Assembly (NCBI GenBank): GCA_012522165.1
Contig: JAAYKZ010000197.1
Location: forward strand, 1-5,550
Reading direction: 5' to 3'
DNA length: 5,550 nt
Origin: Clostridiales bacterium
GTDB taxonomy: Bacteria; Bacillota; Clostridia; Caldicoprobacterales; UBA3941
Shown: positions 1 to 5,550 of the stretch, piece by piece
How positions within the stretch are numbered: the stretch's first letter is position 1
How the letters are laid out: each line of letters starts with the position of its first letter
Made by a program: the position numbers and the translations under genes
Notes under the pieces: model-generated
What the model saw: the letters and a program-made list of their open reading frames with translations, nothing else
The model's database searches: none
Told to the model about the DNA's origin: nothing

Positions 1-160
1 AGGATAAAATATTTAATAAAAATAGCTCATCAGCCCCAGCCCTATCATAGGCTCTAGCTATTTCTACTGGATCTCCCGCATCCTTGAAATTTTCAAACTT
101 TACCCCTTTAACTACTCTTCCATCTTTAATATCTAAACAAGAAATAACTCTTATGGACAT
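1..160 (-). CDS. hisF: Imidazole glycerol phosphate synthase cyclase subunit HisF (partial, N-terminal 53 codons)
   Basis: HisF is the cyclase half of imidazole glycerol phosphate synthase, a cytoplasmic (beta/alpha)8 barrel. It converts PRFAR plus ammonia into imidazole glycerol phosphate and AICAR. Only the first 53 codons are in the window; the gene runs off the left edge. The start is the ATG at 160-158, three bases after the hisA stop, with GGAGG at 173-169 (8-base spacing) lying inside the end of hisA. The translated part matches the family closely: CLDIKDGRVVKG carries the catalytic Asp (residue 10, equivalent to Asp11 of the Thermotoga enzyme) and the conserved Lys18, followed by DAGDPVEIA and GADEL. 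One departure is visible: strand beta-2, normally FLDIT/S, reads LLNIL, so the conserved Asp is Asn50. The identity is secure; activity cannot be judged from this fragment. Its glutaminase partner HisH is not encoded in the window. Confidence 0.95.
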   Translation of the reverse strand, partial: MSIRVISCLDIKDGRVVKGVKFENFKDAGDPVEIARAYDRAGADELFLLNILS

Positions 161-163
161 TTT

Positions 164-883
164 TTATTCCTCCTCATACTTGAGAGCCTCAGCAAGTAGA
201 ATATCCCCTGTATATAATGCTTTGCCTATAATAACTCCTTTAACTCCTATTTCCTTTAGTTTTTCAATATCATTGGTTGTACTAACTCCTCCTGAAGCAA
301 TTACATTTAAATTTGTTTCTTTAACCATTCTGCTTATAGCCTGAAAATTAGGACCTGATAACATACCATCTTTTGAAATATCTGTATATATAACAGTATT
401 TACTCCTTTTTCTTCAAGCTGTTTAGCAAAATCTATAAAATCAACTCCAGTCTCCTCTACCCATCCTTGAATGGCTACTTTGCCTTTTTTTGTATCAATG
501 CCTACTGCAATTCTTTGCTTATGTTTTTCAATGGCTTCTTCTAATAGCTTAGGTTTAGCAATAGCAGATGTACCTAATATTACCCTTTTAATTTTAGGAT
601 TTTCTAAAAAATAGTCTATTTTATCTAATGTACGAAATCCACCACCAATTTGAACTGGTATTGAAATGGCATCAATAATATCATGAATGATTTGGATATT
701 ATTGGATTTCCCATAAAAGGCTCCATCAAGGTCCACTATATGAAGAATCTTGGCCCCCATTCTTTCCCATTTTAAAGCTACCTTTACAGGATTGGCATCA
801 TATATAGTTTTTTGATCTTTATCTCCTTGTCTAAGCCGTACGCATTTTCCGTCCTTTATATCAATTGCCGGATAAATATACAC
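164..883 (-). CDS. hisA: ProFAR isomerase HisA
   Basis: HisA (1-(5-phosphoribosyl)-5-[(5-phosphoribosylamino)methylideneamino]imidazole-4-carboxamide isomerase) performs the Amadori rearrangement of ProFAR to PRFAR, the substrate of HisF encoded next. At 239 residues it has normal full length. It is a half-repeat-duplicated (beta/alpha)8 barrel: the N-terminal YPAIDIKDGKCVRL carries catalytic Asp8, VGIDTKKG carries the second catalytic Asp (residue 130), and TDISKDG has Asp169. Phosphate-binding loops are visible at IGGGFR (79-84) and ASGGVS (196-201), with IIGKALY near the C-terminus. The start codon is GTG (883-881), the only non-ATG start among the genes whose start is visible. It is fixed by a near-perfect AAAGGAGGT Shine-Dalgarno and by the homology beginning at residue 1. 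hisB ends 17 bases upstream and hisF starts 3 bases downstream. hisH, which often sits between hisB and hisA, is absent. Confidence 0.98.
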   Translation of the reverse strand: MYIYPAIDIKDGKCVRLRQGDKDQKTIYDANPVKVALKWERMGAKILHIVDLDGAFYGKSNNIQIIHDIIDAISIPVQIGGGFRTLDKIDYFLENPKIKRVILGTSAIAKPKLLEEAIEKHKQRIAVGIDTKKGKVAIQGWVEETGVDFIDFAKQLEEKGVNTVIYTDISKDGMLSGPNFQAISRMVKETNLNVIASGGVSTTNDIEKLKEIGVKGVIIGKALYTGDILLAEALKYEEE

Positions 884-889
884 GTCTTT

Positions 890-898
890 ACCTCCTTT
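890..898 (-). promoter_or_regulatory. Ribosome binding site for hisA (GTG start)
   Basis: On the minus strand the hisB-hisA gap reads AAAGGAGGT, nearly a full complement to the 3' end of 16S rRNA, followed by 6-7 bases and then GTG at 883. No in-frame ATG lies nearby, and HisA homology begins at this GTG, so this site decides the start. The strength of the site may compensate for the weaker GTG codon; that last point is inference. Confidence 0.9.
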
Positions 899-900
899 CT

Positions 901-1497
901 TTAATCTAACATTCCTTTTGTTGATGGAACCATATCTTTTTGATTGGAGGAGGTATCAATATAAATAGCTTGCTTCATGGCTCTACCCAAAGACTTAAAT
1001 ATGCCTTCTAATATATGATGGGTATTTCTCCCATACAGTACTCTCACATGAAGGGTTAGCCCAAGATGCATAGAAAAGGCTCTTAAAAACTCTTCCAATA
1101 GCTGTGTGTCAAAAGCTCCGACTCTCTCCGAAAGCTTTGGAGTTTCTAGATGTAAATAGGGTCTGCCACTAATGTCTAAACTAACCTCAGTTAGGGATTC
1201 ATCCATAGGTATAGATGCAAAACCATACCTATTTATCCCTCTCCGATCCCCGAGGGCCTGTCTAAAGGCCTGACCTATAACTATCCCTATATCTTCTACA
1301 CTATGATGTCCGTCTACTTGTAAATCTCCAGCACAATATACATTAAGGCTAAAGCCGCCATGAGCAGCAAAAAGGCTAAGCATGTGATCAAAGAAGCCTA
1401 TACCTGTGTCTACCTCTACTTTACCGTTTTGGTCAAGATTTATTTGAACCTTGACATAAGTCTCCAAGGATTTTCTCTCAATTTCCACTATCCGCAT
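901..1497 (-). CDS. hisB: Imidazoleglycerol-phosphate dehydratase HisB (monofunctional)
   Basis: HisB dehydrates imidazole glycerol phosphate to imidazole acetol phosphate, the substrate of HisC encoded just upstream. The family uses two Mn ions held by repeated His/Glu motifs in a 24-subunit assembly. At 198 residues this is the monofunctional form, without the N-terminal HAD histidinol-phosphatase domain of enterobacterial HisB. The two half-repeats are clear: GIGFFDHML (His38), AAHGG (His46), DGHHSVED (His64, His65, Glu68), MDES (99-102), then SMHLGLTLH (His144, His150) and NTHHILEG (His160, His161, Glu164). The C-terminus has the typical PSTKGML tail. The ATG at 1497 is preceded by GAGG (1509-1506) with 8-base spacing. 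Another ATG four bases upstream (1501-1499) is out of frame and leads to a stop after seven codons. It lies 16 bases after hisC. No key residue is missing. Confidence 0.98.
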   Translation of the reverse strand: MRIVEIERKSLETYVKVQINLDQNGKVEVDTGIGFFDHMLSLFAAHGGFSLNVYCAGDLQVDGHHSVEDIGIVIGQAFRQALGDRRGINRYGFASIPMDESLTEVSLDISGRPYLHLETPKLSERVGAFDTQLLEEFLRAFSMHLGLTLHVRVLYGRNTHHILEGIFKSLGRAMKQAIYIDTSSNQKDMVPSTKGMLD

Positions 1498-1513
1498 TCA
1501 TACCACCTCTTTT

Positions 1514-2578
1514 CTACTCTTCCATTATTTCCTTCAAGGCATCAACAAGGGCTTGATTTGCTATTTGATCTCCTATAGTAACGCGCAAACAATTTTTTAA
1601 ATAAGGATTTTGTGAAAAATTTCTTACTAATATACCTTTTTCTATGAGTTTTTGCCATGTACTGTCTCCATTAGGTACATGAATAAGAAGAAAATTAGCT
1701 TCTGATGGATAAACTTTTATCCCTGGTATATTTATTAAAGCTTGATATAAAAACTCTCTCTGTTTCAGAATCTCATAAACTCTTTTTTTAACTATATCAA
1801 GATTTTCCAAAGTTATTATAGCTGCCTTTTGTGAAAAACTATTGATATTATATGGTGGCTTTACTTTTGATATCTGTTTAGCTAATGCAGGCGTACTTAT
1901 GCTATAGCCTATTCGTAATCCCGCCAATCCTAATGCCTTAGAAAAAGTTTTTAGTACAATAATGTTAGGACATTTATCTATAAGATTTATGGTACTCTTT
2001 TGTGTAAACTCCCCATAAGCCTCATCTACAACAACAATACCATCAAAATTTTGGGCTATCTCTAACACATCATTAGTTCCTATGATATTACCAGTAGGAT
2101 TGTTGGGACTACACAAAAATACTAGTTTAGGGTCATACTTGCAAATAGCAGATTTAATATCCTCTACGTTATACTTAAAATCTATACCCAAAGGTATTTC
2201 CACTGGTCTTCCGCCGGCGATTAATGTAAAAATCTTATACATACTAAAAGACGGTGTAGGAAATACCACAGTATCTCCCTTGTCTATAAAAGCAGTAACA
2301 AGCATTTGAATAAGCTCATCTGAACCGGAACCTACTACAACCTGCTTCGAAGAAACATTGCAATATTCCCCAATAGCTTCCCTTAAAAGGGTGCTATTAG
2401 AATCGGGGTATCTATTGAAATTGCTTCCGTCCATAATTTCCTTAACCAGTGCTTCTCTTACCCTACTAGGTATATCCCAGGGTGATTCATTGGTATCTAG
2501 TTTATATTTAGCTAATATTTTTTCTTCTTCAGCATAGGGTACTAAATCCACCAAATCGTTTCTTAAGTAATTTTTCAT
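1514..2578 (-). CDS. hisC: Histidinol-phosphate aminotransferase HisC
   Basis: HisC is a cytoplasmic PLP-dependent fold-type I aminotransferase that transfers an amino group from glutamate to imidazole acetol phosphate, giving L-histidinol phosphate. The 354 residues are normal for the family. Visible motifs in order: LDTNESP (28-34, substrate pocket), NRYPD with Tyr57, GSGSDELI (83-90, cofactor phosphate region), SPNNPTG (157-163, with the PLP-contacting Asn160), VDEAY (184-188, Asp185 pairing with the pyridine nitrogen, Tyr188), TFSKALGLAGLRIGY with the Schiff-base Lys214 and Arg222, and CLRVTIG with the substrate carboxylate/phosphate Arg332. The ATG at 2578 follows the hisD stop by a single base. 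Its Shine-Dalgarno GAGG (2592-2589, about 10 bases spacing) lies inside the end of hisD, so translation is probably coupled. Related aromatic aminotransferases share these motifs, but the operon position settles the role. Confidence 0.97.
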   Translation of the reverse strand: MKNYLRNDLVDLVPYAEEEKILAKYKLDTNESPWDIPSRVREALVKEIMDGSNFNRYPDSNSTLLREAIGEYCNVSSKQVVVGSGSDELIQMLVTAFIDKGDTVVFPTPSFSMYKIFTLIAGGRPVEIPLGIDFKYNVEDIKSAICKYDPKLVFLCSPNNPTGNIIGTNDVLEIAQNFDGIVVVDEAYGEFTQKSTINLIDKCPNIIVLKTFSKALGLAGLRIGYSISTPALAKQISKVKPPYNINSFSQKAAIITLENLDIVKKRVYEILKQREFLYQALINIPGIKVYPSEANFLLIHVPNGDSTWQKLIEKGILVRNFSQNPYLKNCLRVTIGDQIANQALVDALKEIMEE

Positions 2579-2579
2579 A

Positions 2580-3878
2580 CTATTTAAACCTCACTTCCAC
2601 TGAACGGGCATGAGCTTCTAAGCCCTCTGTTCTAGCAAATTTTGAAACATCTTGATAAACATCGTATAGAGCTTCTTTTGAATAGAATAAGAAACTAGAC
2701 TTTTTAATAAAGTCATCTACTGATAATGGTGAGAAAAACCTGGCGCTACCACTGGTAGGCAATATATGATTAGGACCGGCCATATAATCACCCAATGGTT
2801 CTGGAGTATAGTGACCTAAAAAAATGGAACCTGCATGTTTTATCTTACCTAAAAAATCAAAGGGGTTCTGTACAGCTAATTCAAAATGTTCTGGAGCTAT
2901 TTCGTTGGATAGTTCAACTCCCTGTTCTATATTGTCAACAATAATTATGGCTCCATAATCCTCAAGAGACCTTTGTACAATATCGTATTTAGGCAATGTA
3001 GCCGCCTGCTTTTTTATCTCCTGTTTAGTCATTTCGGCTAATTCATAGCTGTCTGTAATTAAAATTGAGGTGGCTAATGGATCATGCTCAGCTTGAGATA
3101 GAAGATCTGCAGCCACATAGACTGGATTTGCACTTCTATCGGCCACTATAACTATTTCACTAGGTCCTGCTATCATATCTATATCTACATAGCCGTATAC
3201 CTGTTTTTTTGCTAGAGTAACGTATATGTTTCCCGGACCTGTAATCTTATCGACTTTGGGTATTGGAGCTATGCCAAAAGCTAAGGCTGCAATAGATTGT
3301 GCACCACCCATTTTATAAATTTTATTGACACCTACCTTATGAGCCGCAACTAGGGTATAGGGATTTATATTGCCCTGGGAATTAGGAGGAGTAACCATAA
3401 TAATCTCTGAAACGCCTGCAATTTTAGCTGGAATAGCATTCATCAACACTGAAGAAGGATAAGCAGCCTTACCTCCTGGCACATAAATACCCACTCTATC
3501 CATGGGAATAATTTTTTGTCCCATTATTATCTGAGACTCATTCTCAAAGTCAATCCAACTATTTTGTTCTTGTTTGATATGATAGTTCCATATCTTTTCT
3601 TTAGCTTTTTTTATAATGGTTATAAATTCATCAGAAACTTCATTATATGCCTGGTCTATTTCATCATCACTAACTAATAATTCTTTAATATCATCAATGA
3701 TATAATTATCATAGCGCCTAACATAATCAATCAAGGCGGTTTGACCATATTTTCTTATGTTACTAACAATTTCTTCTACAGTTTCATTTTCCTTATCAAA
3801 ATCTAAATGTGAAGGGCGTTGCAAAGATTCCATAATCTGGGGTATACTTTTTTCTCTTCCATCAATTAAAGCTATCAT
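2580..3878 (-). CDS. hisD: Histidinol dehydrogenase HisD
   Basis: HisD carries out the last two steps, oxidising L-histidinol through histidinal to L-histidine with two NAD+ and a bound zinc, as a cytoplasmic homodimer. With the start chosen here it has 432 residues, typical of the family. Motifs: VGIYVPGGKAAYPSSVLM (129-146), KITGPGNIYV (211-220), MIAGPSEI (235-242), SQAEHD (261-266) with zinc ligands Gln262 and His265, IAPEHFEL (327-334) with the catalytic Glu330-His331 pair, PLGDY with zinc ligand Asp364, and EAHARSV with zinc ligand His423. The reading frame stays open upstream to an ATG at 3920. The start at 3878 is preferred because GGAGG (3890-3886) sits 7 bases before it, homology begins there, and the longer version would add 14 unrelated residues overlapping hisG. 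hisG ends 2 bases upstream and hisC begins 1 base downstream. Confidence 0.98.
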   Translation of the reverse strand: MIALIDGREKSIPQIMESLQRPSHLDFDKENETVEEIVSNIRKYGQTALIDYVRRYDNYIIDDIKELLVSDDEIDQAYNEVSDEFITIIKKAKEKIWNYHIKQEQNSWIDFENESQIIMGQKIIPMDRVGIYVPGGKAAYPSSVLMNAIPAKIAGVSEIIMVTPPNSQGNINPYTLVAAHKVGVNKIYKMGGAQSIAALAFGIAPIPKVDKITGPGNIYVTLAKKQVYGYVDIDMIAGPSEIVIVADRSANPVYVAADLLSQAEHDPLATSILITDSYELAEMTKQEIKKQAATLPKYDIVQRSLEDYGAIIIVDNIEQGVELSNEIAPEHFELAVQNPFDFLGKIKHAGSIFLGHYTPEPLGDYMAGPNHILPTSGSARFFSPLSVDDFIKKSSFLFYSKEALYDVYQDVSKFARTEGLEAHARSVEVRFK

Positions 3879-3880
3879 TT

Positions 3881-4510
3881 TTATTCCTCCAATACCTTTT
3901 CTATAGAATCTATAAGCCAAGTCATATCATTTTTTTTGGTTTTTAGGCTTACTCTATTAACAACAAGTCTTGCACTAATATCACAAATTTCTTCTAAAAC
4001 CACCAAGCCATTTTCCTTTAGAGTTTTGCCACTTTCTACTATATCTACAATTACATCCGATAATCCAACTATGGGCCCTAACTCTACTGAGCCATTTAAT
4101 CTAATAATCTCCACATTTTCCCCTATACTGGTAAAGTAGTTTTTTGCTATGTTAGGATATTTAGTAGATACTCGCCTATGAGCTTTATTAATCCAAGAGT
4201 CTTTTTTATCCGGGAATCCCGCTACCACCATTTTACATTTACCAAAACCTAAGTCTAGCACTTCATATACCTTACTTTGGGCTTCCAGCAGACTATCCTT
4301 ACCCGCAATACCTATGTCTGCTGCTCCATATTCAACATAAGTGGGTACATCGCTAGGCTTTACAAGTATAAAACGTAAAGATTTCTTTGGAATGCTTAAG
4401 ACCAATTTTCTGGAGGATAGATCCAGTTTATCTAATCCATCAACAGCTTTATTTAATAACCTTAATGCCTGATTTCCCAGACGACCTTTAGGCAATGCTA
4501 TAGTTAACAT
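3881..4510 (-). CDS. hisG: ATP phosphoribosyltransferase catalytic subunit HisG, short form
   Basis: HisG catalyses the first committed step, joining ATP and PRPP to phosphoribosyl-ATP. At 209 residues this is the short form, which lacks the C-terminal ACT-like histidine-binding domain of long HisG and needs HisZ in a hetero-octamer for activity and feedback inhibition (family knowledge). Motifs: LTIALPKGRL at the N-terminus, DVPTYVEYGAADIGIAGKD (54-72), LDLGFGKCKMVVA (85-97), the VSTKYPNIAKNYF segment (114-126), and the PRPP-binding loop around GLSDVIVDIVESGKTL (149-164). The ATG at 4510 overlaps the hisZ stop (TAA at 4506-4504) by 7 bases, which suggests translational coupling that helps keep the two subunits in balance. 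The ribosome site is unusually G-rich. hisD follows after 2 bases. No truncation or lost motif is seen. Confidence 0.97.
   Translation of the reverse strand: MLTIALPKGRLGNQALRLLNKAVDGLDKLDLSSRKLVLSIPKKSLRFILVKPSDVPTYVEYGAADIGIAGKDSLLEAQSKVYEVLDLGFGKCKMVVAGFPDKKDSWINKAHRRVSTKYPNIAKNYFTSIGENVEIIRLNGSVELGPIVGLSDVIVDIVESGKTLKENGLVVLEEICDISARLVVNRVSLKTKKNDMTWLIDSIEKVLEE
3886..3890 (-). promoter_or_regulatory. Ribosome binding site that fixes the hisD start
   Basis: GGAGG on the minus strand is followed by AATAAAA and the ATG at 3878. It overlaps the last codons of hisG, and it rules out the earlier in-frame ATG at 3920. The hisF site (GGAGGAATAA at 173-164) has the same core sequence and the same arrangement of straddling the previous gene's TAA stop. 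Confidence 0.9.
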
Positions 4511-5550
4511 ATCCCCTCTCCCCCCGATAGTTTGCTTACATCAACAATTTGAGAAATGCCTTTAAGTTCTGCATATTCTTCAGCAGTATAAGTATTATGG
4601 GAACTATGAAATATCTCTACTCTCTTACCTTGACACCTTAAGTTTTGAGCTATATTGTATCCCTGCTGTCTATGTTTGTCATCTACAACTACTAATATAT
4701 TAATACTGGGCACAGGGATTAGGCTTTGCTGTCTTTCCAGAGCCATAAGTGTATTTTTTAGGTTTATTGCAAATCCTGTTGCAGGAATATCATATCCAAA
4801 CTCTGATATCAACCTATCATAACGCCCTCCACCACATATAGGGAAGCCTAAATTTTTTGTAAAAACTCTAAATATAATTCCTGTATAATAATTGAGACTA
4901 TGGACCATTCCTAAATCTAAGGTTATAAACTTATCAAGTCCATAATCTTTTAGTATACCGTAAATCTCTATAATATTCTGAATAGCCTTTTGGCATCTGG
5001 GGTTTCTTGCGTAACTGGAAGCTATATCATGGATATCTATATTTCTATAAAGAATTGGTAAATCCAAAAACACCTCTTTAAGCTCTGTACTTATGGGAAG
5101 GTCTTTAAGAAAGCCTTTTAGAGCCAACATATTCTTATCCTCGATTAATTCTCTTAGCTGGTTTGCAGTTTTAGAATCTAAACCCGCTTCCTCTACCAAA
5201 CCTTTAAAAAATTCCACTTGCCCAATATCTATTTGAAAATCCTCTAAACCCAAATCTAAGAAACACTGTATGGCTGTTGATACTACTTCAGCATCTGCTT
5301 CTGGCCCTTCTATACCCATAAGCTCAATACCTGCTTGAGCAATTTCCCATTGTTTTCCCATATGAGGTTGTTGGTAACGATAAATATTACAAATATAGGA
5401 GAGTCTTATTGGTAAAGGAGCATCCTTAAATTTAGTAGCCACCAAACGAGCTATAGGAGTAGTCATATCAGGTCTCATAACCAGTATTTGATTGCCAGGT
5501 CCTATTATTTTTAGTATTTGATTTTGATCAATAGAATCATTTTCTCTAGC
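4504..5550 (-). CDS. hisZ: ATP phosphoribosyltransferase regulatory subunit HisZ (partial, N-terminus missing)
   Basis: HisZ is a paralogue of the histidyl-tRNA synthetase catalytic core. It has no aminoacylation role; it assembles with short HisG and is needed for its activity and histidine feedback control. The window holds the last 348 codons; the frame stays open to the right edge. The ATG at 5478 is internal, since upstream codons encode family-like sequence (ending GPGNQILV) and the segment RPDMTTPIARLVATK is a conserved interior class II motif. About 45-60 residues are probably missing, judging from usual family length. Further signs are YRYQQPHMGKQWEIAQAGIELMG, which corresponds to HisRS motif 2 and the following strand, and LNYYTGIIFRVF with GGGRYDRLISEFG. 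Where HisRS has a catalytic Arg before LDYY, this protein has MVHSLNYY, so His by my hand alignment, consistent with HisZ rather than a real synthetase. Adjacency to short hisG confirms the call. It ends in TAA overlapping hisG. Confidence 0.95.
   Translation of the reverse strand, partial: ARENDSIDQNQILKIIGPGNQILVMRPDMTTPIARLVATKFKDAPLPIRLSYICNIYRYQQPHMGKQWEIAQAGIELMGIEGPEADAEVVSTAIQCFLDLGLEDFQIDIGQVEFFKGLVEEAGLDSKTANQLRELIEDKNMLALKGFLKDLPISTELKEVFLDLPILYRNIDIHDIASSYARNPRCQKAIQNIIEIYGILKDYGLDKFITLDLGMVHSLNYYTGIIFRVFTKNLGFPICGGGRYDRLISEFGYDIPATGFAINLKNTLMALERQQSLIPVPSINILVVVDDKHRQQGYNIAQNLRCQGKRVEIFHSSHNTYTAEEYAELKGISQIVDVSKLSGGEGIC
4513..4525 (-). promoter_or_regulatory. G-rich ribosome binding region of hisG inside hisZ
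   Basis: The minus strand reads GGGGGGAGAGGGG directly before AT and the hisG ATG. GGAG (4521-4518) and GAGG (4518-4515) are both possible Shine-Dalgarno cores; the first has 7 bases to the start, the second only 4. The segment also encodes the last residues of HisZ (Ser-Gly-Gly-Glu-Gly-Ile-Cys). A run of six G is unusual in this AT-rich window. Confidence 0.75.

Noticed and set aside
84..344. Plus-strand open frames of 67-86 codons (also near 1360-1578, 2082-2309 and 3936-4139).
   Set aside because: Each lies opposite a firmly identified his gene, has no recognisable family motif, and shows no convincing ribosome site; they are antisense shadows.
1126..1142. A near-perfect palindrome (CTCC, AAAGCTTT, GGAG with one extra base) that could form a hairpin.
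   Set aside because: It lies inside conserved hisB coding sequence, is not followed by a T-run on the minus strand, and is short enough to arise by chance.
1201..1320. Locally higher GC in hisB (about 44 percent by hand count for this stretch) than in a sampled hisA line (about 30 percent), as a hint of gene transfer.
   Set aside because: Other parts of hisB are near 33 percent, the protein is fully canonical, and the operon spacing is regular. Conserved Gly/His/Arg-rich motifs can explain the local rise.
3879..3920. A longer HisD starting at an in-frame ATG at 3920, adding 14 residues.
   Set aside because: The added residues have no family resemblance and overlap hisG, and a well-placed GGAGG precedes the ATG at 3878 where the homology begins.
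4504..5478. A complete HisZ starting at the ATG at 5478.
   Set aside because: This ATG lies within the conserved segment before RPDMTTPIAR. The frame stays open to the window edge with plausible HisZ sequence, so the gene is cut by the edge rather than starting here.
1..5550. CRISPR arrays, tRNA or rRNA genes, insertion sequences, T-box leaders or terminators.
   Set aside because: The window is almost wholly coding with gaps of at most 17 bases, and I saw no repeats or structured RNA signatures. Any leader would lie beyond the right edge.

Overview
The window is a stretch of a histidine biosynthesis operon. All genes are on the minus strand, so transcription runs from right to left: hisZ - hisG - hisD - hisC - hisB - hisA - hisF. 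Both end genes are cut by the window edge: hisZ lacks its N-terminus (beyond 5550) and hisF lacks most of its C-terminal part (before position 1). I recognise every gene from conserved family motifs.

The host is most likely a low-GC Gram-positive bacterium of the class Clostridia. The DNA is AT-rich, most genes have a strong AGGAGG-type Shine-Dalgarno, and the ATP phosphoribosyltransferase is the short form (209 residues) that depends on a HisRS-like HisZ subunit encoded beside it. The gene order is also common in Firmicutes. I cannot place it to genus.

Layout from the promoter-proximal side: hisZ (end to 4504) overlaps hisG by 7 bases. hisG is 2 bases from hisD, hisD is 1 base from hisC, hisC is 16 bases from hisB, hisB is 17 bases from hisA, and hisA is 3 bases from hisF. 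No non-coding stretch is long enough to hold a promoter, terminator or riboswitch, so the leader and its regulation must lie to the right of the window.

How the genes work together: HisG+HisZ make phosphoribosyl-ATP from ATP and PRPP. HisA isomerises ProFAR to PRFAR. HisF cyclises PRFAR with ammonia to imidazole glycerol phosphate. HisB dehydrates that product, HisC transaminates it, and HisD oxidises histidinol to histidine. Not present here are hisI/hisE (steps 2-3), a histidinol-phosphate phosphatase, and hisH, the glutaminase partner of HisF.

This is mainly an ordinary biosynthetic operon, and I see no new system. Three points deserve a second look. hisH is absent from the hisB-hisA slot where it often lies. 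The normally conserved Asp in the beta-2 strand of HisF reads as Asn here. A six-G run at the hisZ-hisG junction fits a -1 slippery heptamer that would lead, without a stop, into hisG.
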